From assembly GCF_000468095.1 (NCBI RefSeq), contig NZ_ASZC01000007.1, positions 186,001 to 250,000 of the forward strand: 64,000 bases of DNA. Reading direction: 5' to 3'. The notes beneath the pieces were generated by a model that worked only from the letters and a program-made list of their open reading frames with translations, was not told where the DNA came from and made no database searches. The stretch comes from Pantoea sp. AS-PWVM4. GTDB lineage: Bacteria; Pseudomonadota; Gammaproteobacteria; Enterobacterales; Enterobacteriaceae. Of this stretch, positions 1 through 8,448 are shown piece after piece. Positions within the stretch are counted from its first letter, which is position 1. Each line of letters starts with the position of its first letter. Position numbers and translations under genes: made by a program.

Positions 1-254
1 AGCGCCAACTCACCACCCAGGGCAGCGACGTAACGTTTCAGAGTTGACAGTTTAGGGTCGTTATCAACCTTTTCAATCTTCACTATCGAAGGTTGGCTAA
101 TACCCAGCGCGGCCGCAAGCTGAGTTTGTGATACTTCTAATTCTTCGCGCAGTTTCGCTAATGTGATTTCCTGCCGAATTTCAGCAGTTCTCGCAGCAAT
201 GCGCGCCTGGCTTTCAGGTGAGCGTTTTTCGAGCAATTTTTTATACGTCGCCAT
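1..254 (-). CDS. XRE-family antitoxin, HigA-like (3' end outside window)
   Basis: Reverse-strand frame starting MATYKKLLEKRSPES and running off the left edge. About 25 N-terminal residues precede a Cro/C1-type helix-turn-helix whose recognition part reads TQLAAALGISQPSIVKIEK. Short proteins of this kind directly downstream of a RelE/HigB-like toxin act as antitoxin and as DNA-binding autorepressor. Its start overlaps the 3' end of the toxin gene by 14 nt, so the two are translationally coupled, toxin first, which is the HigBA order. It was too short at the edge to appear as a long open frame; the helix-turn-helix sequence and the coupling support it. The C-terminus is not visible. Confidence 0.82.
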   Translation of the reverse strand, partial: MATYKKLLEKRSPESQARIAARTAEIRQEITLAKLREELEVSQTQLAAALGISQPSIVKIEKVDNDPKLSTLKRYVAALGGELA

Positions 255-618
255 CTTCTTTTGCCTCTAGTGATTTCAGATGTGATGCGTACTCAGCATC
301 TGCAATTTTAATCATTCGTTTGTAGAATAGTTTTTCGACCTGGCCCTTCTTATCACCGGCGCATAAGATAATGGCCTTACGTGTTGGATCGAACGCAAAG
401 AACAAGCGGAACGGGTGTCCACCAACCTGTACTCGCAGTTCTTTCATATTGGTATAATTTGAGCCGTTAAGCTGGTCAACCTGTGGGCGCCCCAGGTTAG
501 GACCGTCTTCCTCAAGAATGCCAAAGTGGGCTAAAATCTCTTCCTGCACATCGTCAGCTTGAGCCTCAAACCAGTTATCAAATAACGTCCGTGTGATGAT
601 TTCCCAGGCCAATTCCAT
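241..618 (-). CDS. RelE/HigB-like toxin (phage Gp49-like family)
   Basis: 125-residue protein of the RelE/ParE superfamily, Gp49-like branch: mRNA-cleaving ribosome-dependent toxins neutralised by a helix-turn-helix antitoxin. The core reads YTNMKELRVQVGGHPFRLFF followed by AFDPTRKAIILCAGDKKGQ, the typical beta-sheet core with conserved basic residues and the GDKK turn. I chose the ATG at 618 because AGGAG lies 7 nt upstream; a GTG 18 nt further upstream lacks a site. It overlaps the antitoxin by 14 nt. Promoter and operator lie just upstream (627-669). Family assignment is firm; the cellular target is inferred from the family. Confidence 0.85.
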   Translation of the reverse strand: MELAWEIITRTLFDNWFEAQADDVQEEILAHFGILEEDGPNLGRPQVDQLNGSNYTNMKELRVQVGGHPFRLFFAFDPTRKAIILCAGDKKGQVEKLFYKRMIKIADAEYASHLKSLEAKEDGDV

Positions 619-626
619 CAATCTCC

Positions 627-669
627 TATAACCCACAAGCTATAAAAAGATTATACCTTGTAGGTTATA
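627..669. promoter_or_regulatory. inverted-repeat operator of the toxin-antitoxin pair
   Basis: TATAACCCACAAG (627-639) and CTTGTAGGTTATA (657-669) are inverted copies matching at 12 of 13 positions, with centres 30 bp (about three helical turns) apart. They sit at the toxin start. This is the arrangement expected for cooperative binding by the antitoxin or the toxin-antitoxin complex for autoregulation. Seen directly; the role is inferred. Confidence 0.65.
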
Positions 670-727
670 TATGCAACATTTTAGACGCCAATATCTTCTA
701 TTTAGATGCTGGAAGTTAGTTCTTTGC

Positions 728-1585
728 TCAGCGTCTGTTCGCCGACCGAATGGTATAATCCGCGATGATCGACCAGTCTTTGTCACCTCCGTCAGCATGA
801 ACAGCGCGGGCCATTTGCTCGTTCACTGCTGCCAGCATGGGCAGCTTTGCACTCAATGTTGCGGCGGCTTCTCTGGCGAGTCCCAGGTCTTTCAGGCCCA
901 GACTGGCTTTGAACCCCGGTTCATAAACCTCTGCCATGATGTTTCGTGAATAGACCTGATAGCTCCGGCCGCCAAACAATGTATTGAGTATGAGATCAAA
1001 AAATTGTGCTCGATCCAGTCCATTGGATTCCGTGAGCACTACGGCTTCCGCCATCGCTTCAATCGCCATAGTGATCATCATGTTGCAGGCGATCTTCGCT
1101 GCATGTGCAGCCGTTTGTTTCTCTCCCATTTCCCATACGCGTTTGCTGATGACGTCCAGCACCGGCCTCACTCGGTCCAACGCATCCGGCAGACCGGCAG
1201 CAAGGACATTCAGCTCCCCGCGTGCGGCGACATCCGGCCGGCCCAACACCGGCGCTGCTACATAACTTATCCCGGCTTGTTGATGAACCAGGGCTAGTTG
1301 CTGTGAAAAACTTACCGATATGGTTGAGGAAATAATATGCACGAGATTTGGGTTGGCTCCGGCAAGCAAGTCGCCATCGATGATGACTTGCTGGATTGCT
1401 GCATCGTCAGAAAGAAGAGTGATTGCGACATCACCCAGCAACGCCTCTTCTGGCGCATTGACGTTTATGATGCCCTCAATCTCACGGCCTGAGCGGCTCC
1501 AGGCATATACCCGGTGTCCGGCAGCCACTAAATTTCGCGCGATGGCACTCCCCATCGCGCCCATCCCAATGATGCCAATGTTCAT
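728..1585 (-). CDS. NAD(P)-dependent oxidoreductase, 3-hydroxyisobutyrate dehydrogenase family
   Basis: 285-residue beta-hydroxyacid dehydrogenase-type enzyme. The N-terminus IGIIGMGAMGSAIARNL is a Rossmann dinucleotide-binding motif (GxGxxG) at about residues 7-12; YAWSRSGRE follows beta-2 and the Arg residues suggest NADP preference. The C-terminal half is the all-helical 6PGDH/HIBADH-like domain with the catalytic-lysine segment AAKIACNMM. The ATG at 1585 was chosen over an upstream in-frame start because AGAGGACA lies in front of it and the glycine motif begins four residues later. It is last in a reverse-strand run behind an MFS exporter and a small remnant, probably one transcript controlled by the divergent TetR gene. 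The substrate cannot be told from sequence. Confidence 0.85.
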   Translation of the reverse strand: MNIGIIGMGAMGSAIARNLVAAGHRVYAWSRSGREIEGIINVNAPEEALLGDVAITLLSDDAAIQQVIIDGDLLAGANPNLVHIISSTISVSFSQQLALVHQQAGISYVAAPVLGRPDVAARGELNVLAAGLPDALDRVRPVLDVISKRVWEMGEKQTAAHAAKIACNMMITMAIEAMAEAVVLTESNGLDRAQFFDLILNTLFGGRSYQVYSRNIMAEVYEPGFKASLGLKDLGLAREAAATLSAKLPMLAAVNEQMARAVHADGGDKDWSIIADYTIRSANRR

Positions 1586-1604
1586 GATGTTGTCCTCTGA
1601 TGAA

Positions 1605-1739
1605 TTAGATATGGCTGGCGCGTACACGCACCGGCGCAATATCCGTAAACTGCACGACGTCTGCCATTACCGCAGTGGCAGAAGCTTCGATGGCGCTGTC
1701 ATCGCGGAAAATGCATTCGCATATCGCAACGGTTCCTGG
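1605..1739 (-). pseudogene. 44-codon coding-like remnant between exporter and dehydrogenase
   Basis: Directly after the TAG of the MFS gene, in the same reading frame, there is an open stretch of 44 codons ending in TAA 19 nt before the dehydrogenase. It begins PGTVAICECIFRDDSAIEAS and ends DIAPVRVRASHI, with coding-like composition, but has no start codon and no ribosome binding site until an internal ATG 21 codons before its stop. It looks like the C-terminus of a deleted gene fused behind the exporter, or a C-terminal extension cut off by a nonsense mutation. Not recognised. Confidence 0.4.
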
Positions 1740-2969
1740 CTAATGCCCTGGGCGCGCACCTGCTCTGAACCCCTGTTCCCGCGCCCGCCATGTGATAAGA
1801 AATGCGATGATCAGCAACAGGATGAGCACCGGTGGGAAAACCTGTGCCCCCCAGTTATTGAGCAAAATGCCGCCAACAAGACCGCCAGCTGCGATAGCGC
1901 CGTTCCAGGCCACCACATTGATCGAGAGCGCAAGATCAGCGCCCTCGCCCGCGCTATCCGCCAACGCGGTTTGCAGCAGCGTTGCTGCGCCACCGAAAGT
2001 GAATCCCCATACCGCTACACCGGCATAAATCACCGCCGGTACTTGTGCAGAGGCCATAAACACCACAGAAACCAGCGTAAAAATGGCAAGGCTAGCCAGC
2101 ACGCAGGTACGCAGATGGCGATCTACCAGACGCCCGGTAACCGCGATCGCCAGCAATGCCGCGAGTCCAAAAGTGAGCAGAATGACATCTGTCTGTGAAG
2201 CGAGGCCCGCCAAATCAAGGAACGGTGCGATGTAGGTATAAAGAATGTTGTGCGCCAGCATCCAGGTAATAACGACGCTGAGGACCGGGCGTACCCCTTT
2301 GGTGGTCAGTACGTGCAGCAGCGGCAGGCGTTCATGGCGGGACTGCCCCGGATAATCGGGTACGCTGGTCAGCACCCATATCACCAGCACAACGGTCAGG
2401 GCGGATATCCCGGCAAAGGCACTTCTCCAGCCGATTACCCCACCAAGCCATGTTCCCAATGGCAGGCCCAGTGAAAGGGCGATTGGCGTTCCGACCATGG
2501 CAATCGCCATAGCTTTACCCTGCTGGTGGATGGCAACCATACGACGCGCATAACCGGCCAGCAGGCTCCATGACAGCCCTGCCGCTACCCCGGCAAAGAA
2601 TCGAGCCATCAGTGTGAGCCAGTAATGTGAGGACAACGCGGTAATCGAGTTGAAAATAAAGAAACCGGCAATGGCAAGCAGCAGCACATTGCGGCGTCGC
2701 CAGCTTTGCGTGGCAATGGTCAGCGGTATCGCAGCCAATAGTGAGCCAAGAGCATAAGCAGTCACGGTCTGACCTGCGAGGGAATTCGAGATACTCAAGC
2801 CAGACGCGATTTGCGGCAATAATCCGGCTGGCAACGTTTCAGTAATGATGCAGATGAAACCTGTCATTGCCAGGGCAAGTAACGCTGAAACTGGCAGCCT
2901 CTGTGTTTCTGAATGGGGTTGCGGAGCTGCTCGCTCATTCGGTTGTGTAAAGATAGTCTCGTTCTCCAT
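1740..2969 (-). CDS. MFS drug/sugar efflux transporter (DHA1, AraJ/NepI-like)
   Basis: 409-residue inner-membrane protein with 12 predicted membrane helices of the drug:H+ antiporter-1 branch. A roughly 25-residue cytoplasmic N-terminus precedes helix 1 (LLALAMTGFICIITETLPAG); the TETLPAGLLP segment is typical of AraJ/YdhP/NepI-like exporters. The second helix pair contains the ARFFAGVAAGLSWSLLAGY motif. It starts with ATG after AAGGA. Transcribed divergently from a TetR regulator with operator-like repeats in the shared 190-bp promoter region, the classic repressor/exporter arrangement. Substrate unknown. Confidence 0.88.
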   Translation of the reverse strand: MENETIFTQPNERAAPQPHSETQRLPVSALLALAMTGFICIITETLPAGLLPQIASGLSISNSLAGQTVTAYALGSLLAAIPLTIATQSWRRRNVLLLAIAGFFIFNSITALSSHYWLTLMARFFAGVAAGLSWSLLAGYARRMVAIHQQGKAMAIAMVGTPIALSLGLPLGTWLGGVIGWRSAFAGISALTVVLVIWVLTSVPDYPGQSRHERLPLLHVLTTKGVRPVLSVVITWMLAHNILYTYIAPFLDLAGLASQTDVILLTFGLAALLAIAVTGRLVDRHLRTCVLASLAIFTLVSVVFMASAQVPAVIYAGVAVWGFTFGGAATLLQTALADSAGEGADLALSINVVAWNGAIAAGGLVGGILLNNWGAQVFPPVLILLLIIAFLITWRAREQGFRAGARPGH

Positions 2970-2989
2970 ACGTCCTTCAATGTTGCGAT

Positions 2990-3135
2990 ATGTACCGATT
3001 GGTATATATATTGGTGTGGAAATTTGTACCTGGTATAACCGGGTGCCAACTTATGGGGTTGATTTGTGTATCGATCGCTACATTAGTCAGAGAGGAAATC
3101 TTTGTCAACGATATATGTATCGATTAGTATGTTAG
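2990..3135. promoter_or_regulatory. divergent promoter region with three TetR-type operator copies
   Basis: Three related elements lie between the exporter and the TetR gene: ATGTACCGATTGGTATAT (2990-3007), TTGTGTATCGATCGCTACAT (about 3064-3083) and ATGTATCGATTAGTATGT (3115-3132). All are imperfect palindromes around a TGTAYCGAT half-site; the last two are each followed closely by TTAG. One lies next to the exporter start and two next to the regulator start, fitting a local repressor controlling both genes. Confidence 0.6.
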
Positions 3136-3161
3136 TCGTTAGATTCTGACGGGAGAAAACA

Positions 3162-3782
3162 ATGGCGACTATGGGCCGACCAAGAACGTTTGACAGAGAT
3201 AAGGCGATTGAAGATGCCATGTTTCTTTTCTGGCAGCATGGCTATGAATCAACCTCACTCGCCCAACTGAAGGCGGGGATCAACAACGGCATCTCAGCGC
3301 CCAGTTTCTATGCCGCTTTTGGATCGAAAGAAGCGCTATTCCGGGAGTGCGTGCAGCGTTATATCGCCACTTATGCTCAGGTCACCGAGTTCTTATGGGA
3401 TAACAACCTGTCAGCTCGCGATGCCCTTGAAACGACGTTACGCCGTTCAGCAGAAATGCAATGTGAGCCAGGACATCCATCCGGCTGCATGGTAGGTCTG
3501 GGGGCGATGAGCGCGCCCTCCGCTGAAAATACTGCTGTCGCTGAACCGCTGGAGCGCTCGCGTAATCGCACCAGGGCAGGCGTTGTCGCAACAATTGAGC
3601 GTGGCGTTGTGACGGGACAGCTTAACAAAAGCGTCGATGTGAAAGCATTAGCGGCAATGTTCAGTACTTTTTTGTTTGGTATATCAATTCAGGCGCGCGA
3701 TGGTGCCAACCTTGATGAGCTGAACAAGGCTATCACGCAGATGATGTGGCTGTGGGATAGCAATAAACAGAATGAAGATTGA
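3162..3782 (+). CDS. TetR/AcrR family transcriptional repressor
   Basis: 206-residue regulator. The N-terminal DNA-binding domain GRPRTFDRDKAIEDAMFLFW is followed by the TetR helix-turn-helix with SAPSFYAAFGSKEALFRECV (about residues 46-65), a near-consensus recognition helix. The C-terminal ligand domain contains the CEPGHPSGCMVG segment typical of a TetR subgroup that controls exporters and oxidoreductases. GGGAGA sits 6 nt before the ATG. It is divergent from the MFS gene and dehydrogenase and is their likely repressor. The inducer is unknown. Confidence 0.92.
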   Translation: MATMGRPRTFDRDKAIEDAMFLFWQHGYESTSLAQLKAGINNGISAPSFYAAFGSKEALFRECVQRYIATYAQVTEFLWDNNLSARDALETTLRRSAEMQCEPGHPSGCMVGLGAMSAPSAENTAVAEPLERSRNRTRAGVVATIERGVVTGQLNKSVDVKALAAMFSTFLFGISIQARDGANLDELNKAITQMMWLWDSNKQNED

Positions 3783-3974
3783 TATTTTCCGTTGTTATAA
3801 CTGCATCGGGGTCCGAATAACGTATCCTGATGGTTGTTACAGCTCAGCGAAATTCCCCCTCATTTACCTGATGCATTAATCCAGCCGACAGAAAATTTGC
3901 AGTGCAGATAAAGTTTTCCGCCTTTTTGCCGATGTTATCTCCCATAGCAAACCGTTACTTTTATGGATGAAAAC

Positions 3975-4676
3975 ATGTCGAAAAAATTGACTCTGTCTCT
4001 ATTGGCAACAACATTAACGCTGACCGGATGTGCTTCAAAACCCCTTCCTCCAACTGAAAAGCGTGTCCAGACTGAAACAATTACTTCAGAAAACCAATCC
4101 CAGCTTACTGTTGAAGGTTGGCAGGACCTCGAAACCGATTACAGTCGCCCCTCAGACACACAATTGCGTTATATCACTCAAGGTGACACCACTAAAGCGA
4201 CGGCATTAAAAACACTTCAGTTTGTTTCAATGATATTTGTCGGCGGCCAGATTCAGGGATTTAGCAAGGATCAACTTAAAGGAACACAAGCCGTTGGTGT
4301 TATGAATCCGTCGCTTTCATACCTGACTCCGCGAGTGAGCGAAGTCCTTAAAGCCGAGATGGATCGTCTACCAGCCAAAAAATACGATAAACCGCTAATT
4401 ATAAAGCCATTGACCTGGAAGCTGATTTATAAAAATCTCGCAGGCGGTGATGACAATTATCAATTAGTGATGACGACGACACTCACACGTACTGTCAGCG
4501 ATCCAGCGGGACACCCAACATCCAAACAAATCGAATGCAGCTCGGATGCAACCACGCCGCAATTCACCCTCCCGCAGTGGCAGGCAAATAATTATGCCAA
4601 AGTAAATGAGGTCACGCAGAAACTCATGGATAGCTGCGTAACAACCTTCACCAGCCAGGTGCGATCCTTTCTTTGA
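3975..4676 (+). CDS. putative outer-membrane lipoprotein, DUF3313-like
   Basis: 233 residues. The signal peptide MSKKLTLSLLATTLTLTGC ends in a clear lipobox with Cys19 as the lipidation site; the following ASKP does not show an Asp at +2, so the outer membrane is the expected destination. The mature part has a mixed alpha/beta look with no motif I can tie to a function; the layout (short lipoprotein whose middle reads VGGQIQGFSKDQLKG) is reminiscent of DUF3313-type lipoproteins but that is weak. ATG 3975 was preferred over 3963 because GGATGA precedes it. A secreted protein follows after 46 nt on the same strand. Confidence 0.7.
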   Translation: MSKKLTLSLLATTLTLTGCASKPLPPTEKRVQTETITSENQSQLTVEGWQDLETDYSRPSDTQLRYITQGDTTKATALKTLQFVSMIFVGGQIQGFSKDQLKGTQAVGVMNPSLSYLTPRVSEVLKAEMDRLPAKKYDKPLIIKPLTWKLIYKNLAGGDDNYQLVMTTTLTRTVSDPAGHPTSKQIECSSDATTPQFTLPQWQANNYAKVNEVTQKLMDSCVTTFTSQVRSFL

Positions 4677-4722
4677 TGCGGCCAACATACAGGCATCATG
4701 GGAAAATAGAACAGGGTAAAAA

Positions 4723-6159
4723 ATGAAAAAGTCGATAACGCTGCTGGCAGCACTGACAACGTTGTGTGCAGTCAGTGCGGTACAAGCCAGCGATGAAAAA
4801 TTGCCGCCGCCGAATGTCAGCAATGTTTTTATTAATCCTCTTTATTTCTATCGTCAGAATGACCACCTAACCTACGTTACGATGGTGAAACTGAATAATG
4901 GTTCCAGTGTTGAACGCTGGAATACCGTGGACTGCGGGAATAAAAAATATTATCGATTGTATCTCGATATCTTAAATAAAGACGGCAAACTGAGTGATCG
5001 CTTTTACGGTGATAAAAGTTATGGACGCTATGCCCCGCCGCTGGAAATAACCGGTAATGAGGCAAAGGCAGCCGCAATCCTGTGCGATATCAAAGTTAAA
5101 AACAGCGACTGGGTTTACAGCGAAAAGAAAAATAATGTCGGTAAGGATATTCCGGAAGCCTCTTCGCTGGTGGATGTCGCGAATGTCATCAAAGTTAAGG
5201 ACAAGCTGCTTGTCCGGTTGGGTTACGGCTACGATGAGATCGATTACGACCCGCCTTACGATGCTCCTTTTGATCTTAAAGTCGAATACCACGTTTACGA
5301 CTGTAAAACCGACCAGGACACGGTGATCGGGGCGACAGATGTGGATCCTCACGGGTTCGTTACCGACAGTTTGATCGGTGAAGCAATGAAAAAGCGTGCA
5401 TCTGACTTTACTAACAGTCCGGCAGTTGTGGAATCATTCAAAACAATGTGCCGCATGGACGAACCCCAGCGCTATGCCGGATCAGGAAAATACCAGAGTC
5501 ATCCGCATAAAACGGTTGCCAAATACAGCGGACCAATCCTTCCTGACTTCAGGGATAATAATCCGAACTGGATAATGAAGTTTCCGCTGACACCGGAGGT
5601 GGAGTCGAAGGGGATTGCACTGATTGCGAACTGGGCGGAGCCTCGCTTCAGACAACTCAAATGGACAGAAACGCAGGCCGATGATAAGCCGGTGAAAATA
5701 ATCGCTGATGTTCAGGCTAATGGTCTGGTACGGCGGCTTGAGGACTACAACGTTTTTCTCGCGCAGCGCATTATGGTCGCGAATGACATTCAACTGGAGG
5801 GGGCAATGAGCATCAGCCCTCTTCCGTCCATCACGCAAAGGATCGAAACTACGTTACGTTTCCCTTTATTCAAGGGGCAGCATTATCATGTGCTAACGCT
5901 GACCAAGGGGCAAGACGGCGAAAAGGTCACGCGGATTGAGCGAGACTGCGACGTCGTATCCAGTGGAGATGCTGCAAAGATTAACGCTGCATTTACCGGG
6001 AGCTACTGGCGCGTGGAATGTACGCAGTCAGGTTCGGATGGCCCGGAAAAATCAGCAATCGCATGGTTAAATGATTTGCGGATCTTCCTTCCCCTCGAAC
6101 GTACTTATCATGGTGTGGTAAAACCGATAGCAATTACGGATGTGGGGATTACCCGTTAA
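4723..6159 (+). CDS. secreted protein of unknown function
   Basis: 478 residues with a Sec signal peptide (MKKSITLLAALTTLCAVSAVQA, cleavage before SDEK). The mature protein is rich in aromatic and charged residues and has about eight Cys, several in spaced pairs (for example VDCGNKK and ILCDIKV), suggesting disulphides in the periplasm or outside the cell. No catalytic motif recognised. It lies 46 nt behind the lipoprotein gene and may be co-transcribed with it. Codon use resembles the neighbours. Function unknown. Confidence 0.75.
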   Translation: MKKSITLLAALTTLCAVSAVQASDEKLPPPNVSNVFINPLYFYRQNDHLTYVTMVKLNNGSSVERWNTVDCGNKKYYRLYLDILNKDGKLSDRFYGDKSYGRYAPPLEITGNEAKAAAILCDIKVKNSDWVYSEKKNNVGKDIPEASSLVDVANVIKVKDKLLVRLGYGYDEIDYDPPYDAPFDLKVEYHVYDCKTDQDTVIGATDVDPHGFVTDSLIGEAMKKRASDFTNSPAVVESFKTMCRMDEPQRYAGSGKYQSHPHKTVAKYSGPILPDFRDNNPNWIMKFPLTPEVESKGIALIANWAEPRFRQLKWTETQADDKPVKIIADVQANGLVRRLEDYNVFLAQRIMVANDIQLEGAMSISPLPSITQRIETTLRFPLFKGQHYHVLTLTKGQDGEKVTRIERDCDVVSSGDAAKINAAFTGSYWRVECTQSGSDGPEKSAIAWLNDLRIFLPLERTYHGVVKPIAITDVGITR

Positions 6160-6387
6160 AAACGTTTTTTATCGGATATTGGATGCGGCCATAACGTTTG
6201 GCTGCTACCTGGACGGAATAACATCAGGGATGCTTCGGTTTCCTTGATGTTAACGCAGTTAAATGTGTTAATCGGTATTCAGTGCCGTCATAATGTACAT
6301 CATGCGATGGTAATAGACATCGCTACTCGCTCAGAGATAGAATAAGGTTCAACTTTATTAATTAAAATCAGTAACTAAGGATTTATT

Positions 6388-6882
6388 TTGAAATTTATTT
6401 CTGGGCGGGCTTATTTCGCGCTTTTTTCTCTGCCAGCATTATTTATCTCAACCTATGTACATGCCAGCGTTATCACCTACACACAGGCTCAATCCGATGA
6501 GATAGCCGGGCATGCAACGCGAGCAGTCAGGCTTGCGGAATGTGTCGCACTCGGTGCCCAGGCAAGGGTTGACGGTAAAAAATTGCAGGTCCTTGCTAAA
6601 AACTTTAGCAAAGAGTCAGATGCATTTTTAGCGGGTATTGATGCAGGGAATATTTCAAAAGAAGCAGCGGGTAAGATCCCGATGATTTGGAGTGCTCTTC
6701 TAAATGATTATCACACGTCATATGAGTTTGTGAAAGGCGCACTATGGAATGCCGAACAAGAGCAAGCACGGAAAGCATTTTCGGAAGGCATTGACTCTAA
6801 TCAGACATGGTCAAAATACAGTAGCGCCCTGACAAACTCAGCTGCATTGCTTTATAATGACAAAAACTGCGAGTTATTATAA
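6388..6882 (+). CDS. small exported helical protein, TTG start
   Basis: 164 residues beginning at TTG with TAAGGA 6 nt upstream; no ATG is available at the N-terminus. The first 26 residues (MKFISGRAYFALFSLPALFI and so on to HAS) form a Sec signal peptide. The mature part is largely helical with two Cys (in LAECVALG and near the C-terminus, KNCELL), probably one disulphide. Not recognised. An inverted repeat CAGGG/CCCTG follows at 6907-6925 but lacks a T-run. Confidence 0.62.
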   Translation: MKFISGRAYFALFSLPALFISTYVHASVITYTQAQSDEIAGHATRAVRLAECVALGAQARVDGKKLQVLAKNFSKESDAFLAGIDAGNISKEAAGKIPMIWSALLNDYHTSYEFVKGALWNAEQEQARKAFSEGIDSNQTWSKYSSALTNSAALLYNDKNCELL

Positions 6883-7050
6883 TACATATTTCACCGTGTA
6901 TTATCAGGGGGCTTTTTACCCTGAAAATAGTTATTTATGGGCAGTCATGGGAAACTTTCTCACCTGGCTGTCTCACTGGGGCTGGCACCGGTATTTTTTC
7001 AACGGCCTGCCCCATATCTTTATGGTGAAAAAGTTAGAGCCATATGGATT

Positions 7051-8052
7051 TTAATTGATTTCAACTTTCTCTACAATAAATCCATCCCTACGGAAAAAGT
7101 CTAACACTCGTTCTATGTTGCCTATGCCCCACTGATTAGATATTGCCACAACCTCGCCAGATGCAAGCTCGATCAAGTCATCGTCATTTATATGATATCG
7201 GTTTCTTCTCTCGTCACTGATAAGTTCTGCTAAGGCAATAGTACGGTTTTTTATGACTCCAGATAATTTCATATGGAGCTCATCAAAGTTGGCCGGATTA
7301 TTTTTTTCTATCCAGTCAGTGAAAATTTCTAAAGCCAGATTTCTTTTATTCAGGGTGAGTCCCTTATATTTATAACTTGAGTAGTCTTTTTCTGACTTCT
7401 TAGCGCTGGCAATCTGTTCTGTACGCTTCTCTCTGAATCTAACTTGATATTCGTTTAACTCAGGAACTGGAATGATCTGCTCTGCGTTGATGAGAACTTC
7501 ACCTTTAAAACTATAGGGTGTGATTTTCACACAACTAATATCAACACCTTTGTCTCTTAACCAAATAGCTGTGGTAGTCAGTTCTTTACTAAACCCAGCA
7601 GATGCCAGAATGATTCTTATGTCTTTGCCGAAATCGGCTAATTGCGTTTCTTGAAGCTCGACAAAATCTAATATTTTTTCTTTAGCGTCAATATCAAGAT
7701 TGTTTTTAGAAAGAAAGTTTTGATAATATTCGCAGGCCTTAGAAAAACTCATTGTAGATATCATCGCAGCATACCTTAAAGCCTGGAGCTCCATATGAGC
7801 GCCAAACTCGTCGCGCTTTAATTCTATCACAACCAGATTCGCCTGCTTATCAATAGCTAAAATGTCGATTCTCCGTCGGCTATCTTCCCAATCAGAAAAT
7901 TCTTCGGCAATCACAAGGCAATCAGGCGCGAGTATGGCGATGTTGTTTTTAATTGCCTCCTGTAAATCATAGCGCTCTTGTAGTCCTTCATTAGAAAATG
8001 TTGTTATCTCCAGGGGAGTCAAAACTTTGTTTGAAATATTATACAACGCCAC
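7051..8052 (-). CDS. PD-(D/E)XK nuclease superfamily protein
   Basis: 333 residues. The N-terminal domain has the complete fold signature: acidic residues in VIAEEFSDWEDS, RRRIDILAID with Asp63, then VVIELKR with Glu77 and Lys79, and the helix ELQALRYAAMIS with Gln90 and Tyr94 (QxxxY). This is the catalytic layout of DUF91/NucS- and Holliday-junction-resolvase-like nucleases. The C-terminal 120 residues are charged and helical and may bind DNA or a partner. It is a lone gene, AT-rich relative to the srf operon, facing a recombinase across 396 bp. A role in repair, restriction or defence is possible but not shown. Confidence 0.78.
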   Translation of the reverse strand: MALYNISNKVLTPLEITTFSNEGLQERYDLQEAIKNNIAILAPDCLVIAEEFSDWEDSRRRIDILAIDKQANLVVIELKRDEFGAHMELQALRYAAMISTMSFSKACEYYQNFLSKNNLDIDAKEKILDFVELQETQLADFGKDIRIILASAGFSKELTTTAIWLRDKGVDISCVKITPYSFKGEVLINAEQIIPVPELNEYQVRFREKRTEQIASAKKSEKDYSSYKYKGLTLNKRNLALEIFTDWIEKNNPANFDELHMKLSGVIKNRTIALAELISDERRNRYHINDDDLIELASGEVVAISNQWGIGNIERVLDFFRRDGFIVEKVEIN

Positions 8053-8239
8053 AGAAGCTCCTTATAAAAACCGACGCAGAATCACTAAGCAAAGTGATAA
8101 CCAACTTTTGGTATTTATACCTTTATTGAGGACTGCTTGCCAATCAACAATTTGACTTCGCTTCACACTAAGATGCATCAGGCATCTGCCGTATCCTGTT
8201 CACCCTGCTTCAAGTACGAGCCATTTTCATTTTAGCCCT

Positions 8240-8273
8240 CTAACTTTACATAATGGATGTTATGTAAAGTTAG
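8240..8273. repeat. lox/rox-like recombination site (perfect 14-bp inverted repeat)
   Basis: CTAACTTTACATAA (8240-8253) and TTATGTAAAGTTAG (8260-8273) are exact reverse complements around TGGATG. It can be written as two 13-bp arms with an 8-bp asymmetric core ATGGATGT, the loxP layout. From memory the arm is very close to the rox arm TAACTTTAAATAAT used by Dre of phage D6. It lies 176 bp upstream of a Cre/Dre-type recombinase, as loxP lies upstream of cre in P1. A second palindrome GGATCC-TTAAAA-GGATCC abuts it (8273-8290). Confidence 0.85.
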
Positions 8274-8448
8274 GATCCTTAAAAGGATCCGGGTATGATA
8301 ACCGCCATCAATCGTATTTTGGCATCAGCAACAAAACTGCTCATAAATCAGGCGTCGCTACGCAAAATTTGCAGGGTAATTTCCCACGCGTTATCCCAGA
8401 ATTTACGTAGCGCGATCAATTCAATAATCGACCAAATAACACGCGATA

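Noticed and set aside
6857..7054. 65-codon forward frame after the small exported protein
   Set aside because: Starts inside the previous gene with no ribosome binding site; aromatic-rich composition typical of random AT-rich frames.
8273..8290. GGATCC-TTAAAA-GGATCC as a second recombination site
   Set aside because: Six-base arms are too short for a Cre-type site; probably a hairpin or chance repeat beside the rox-like site.
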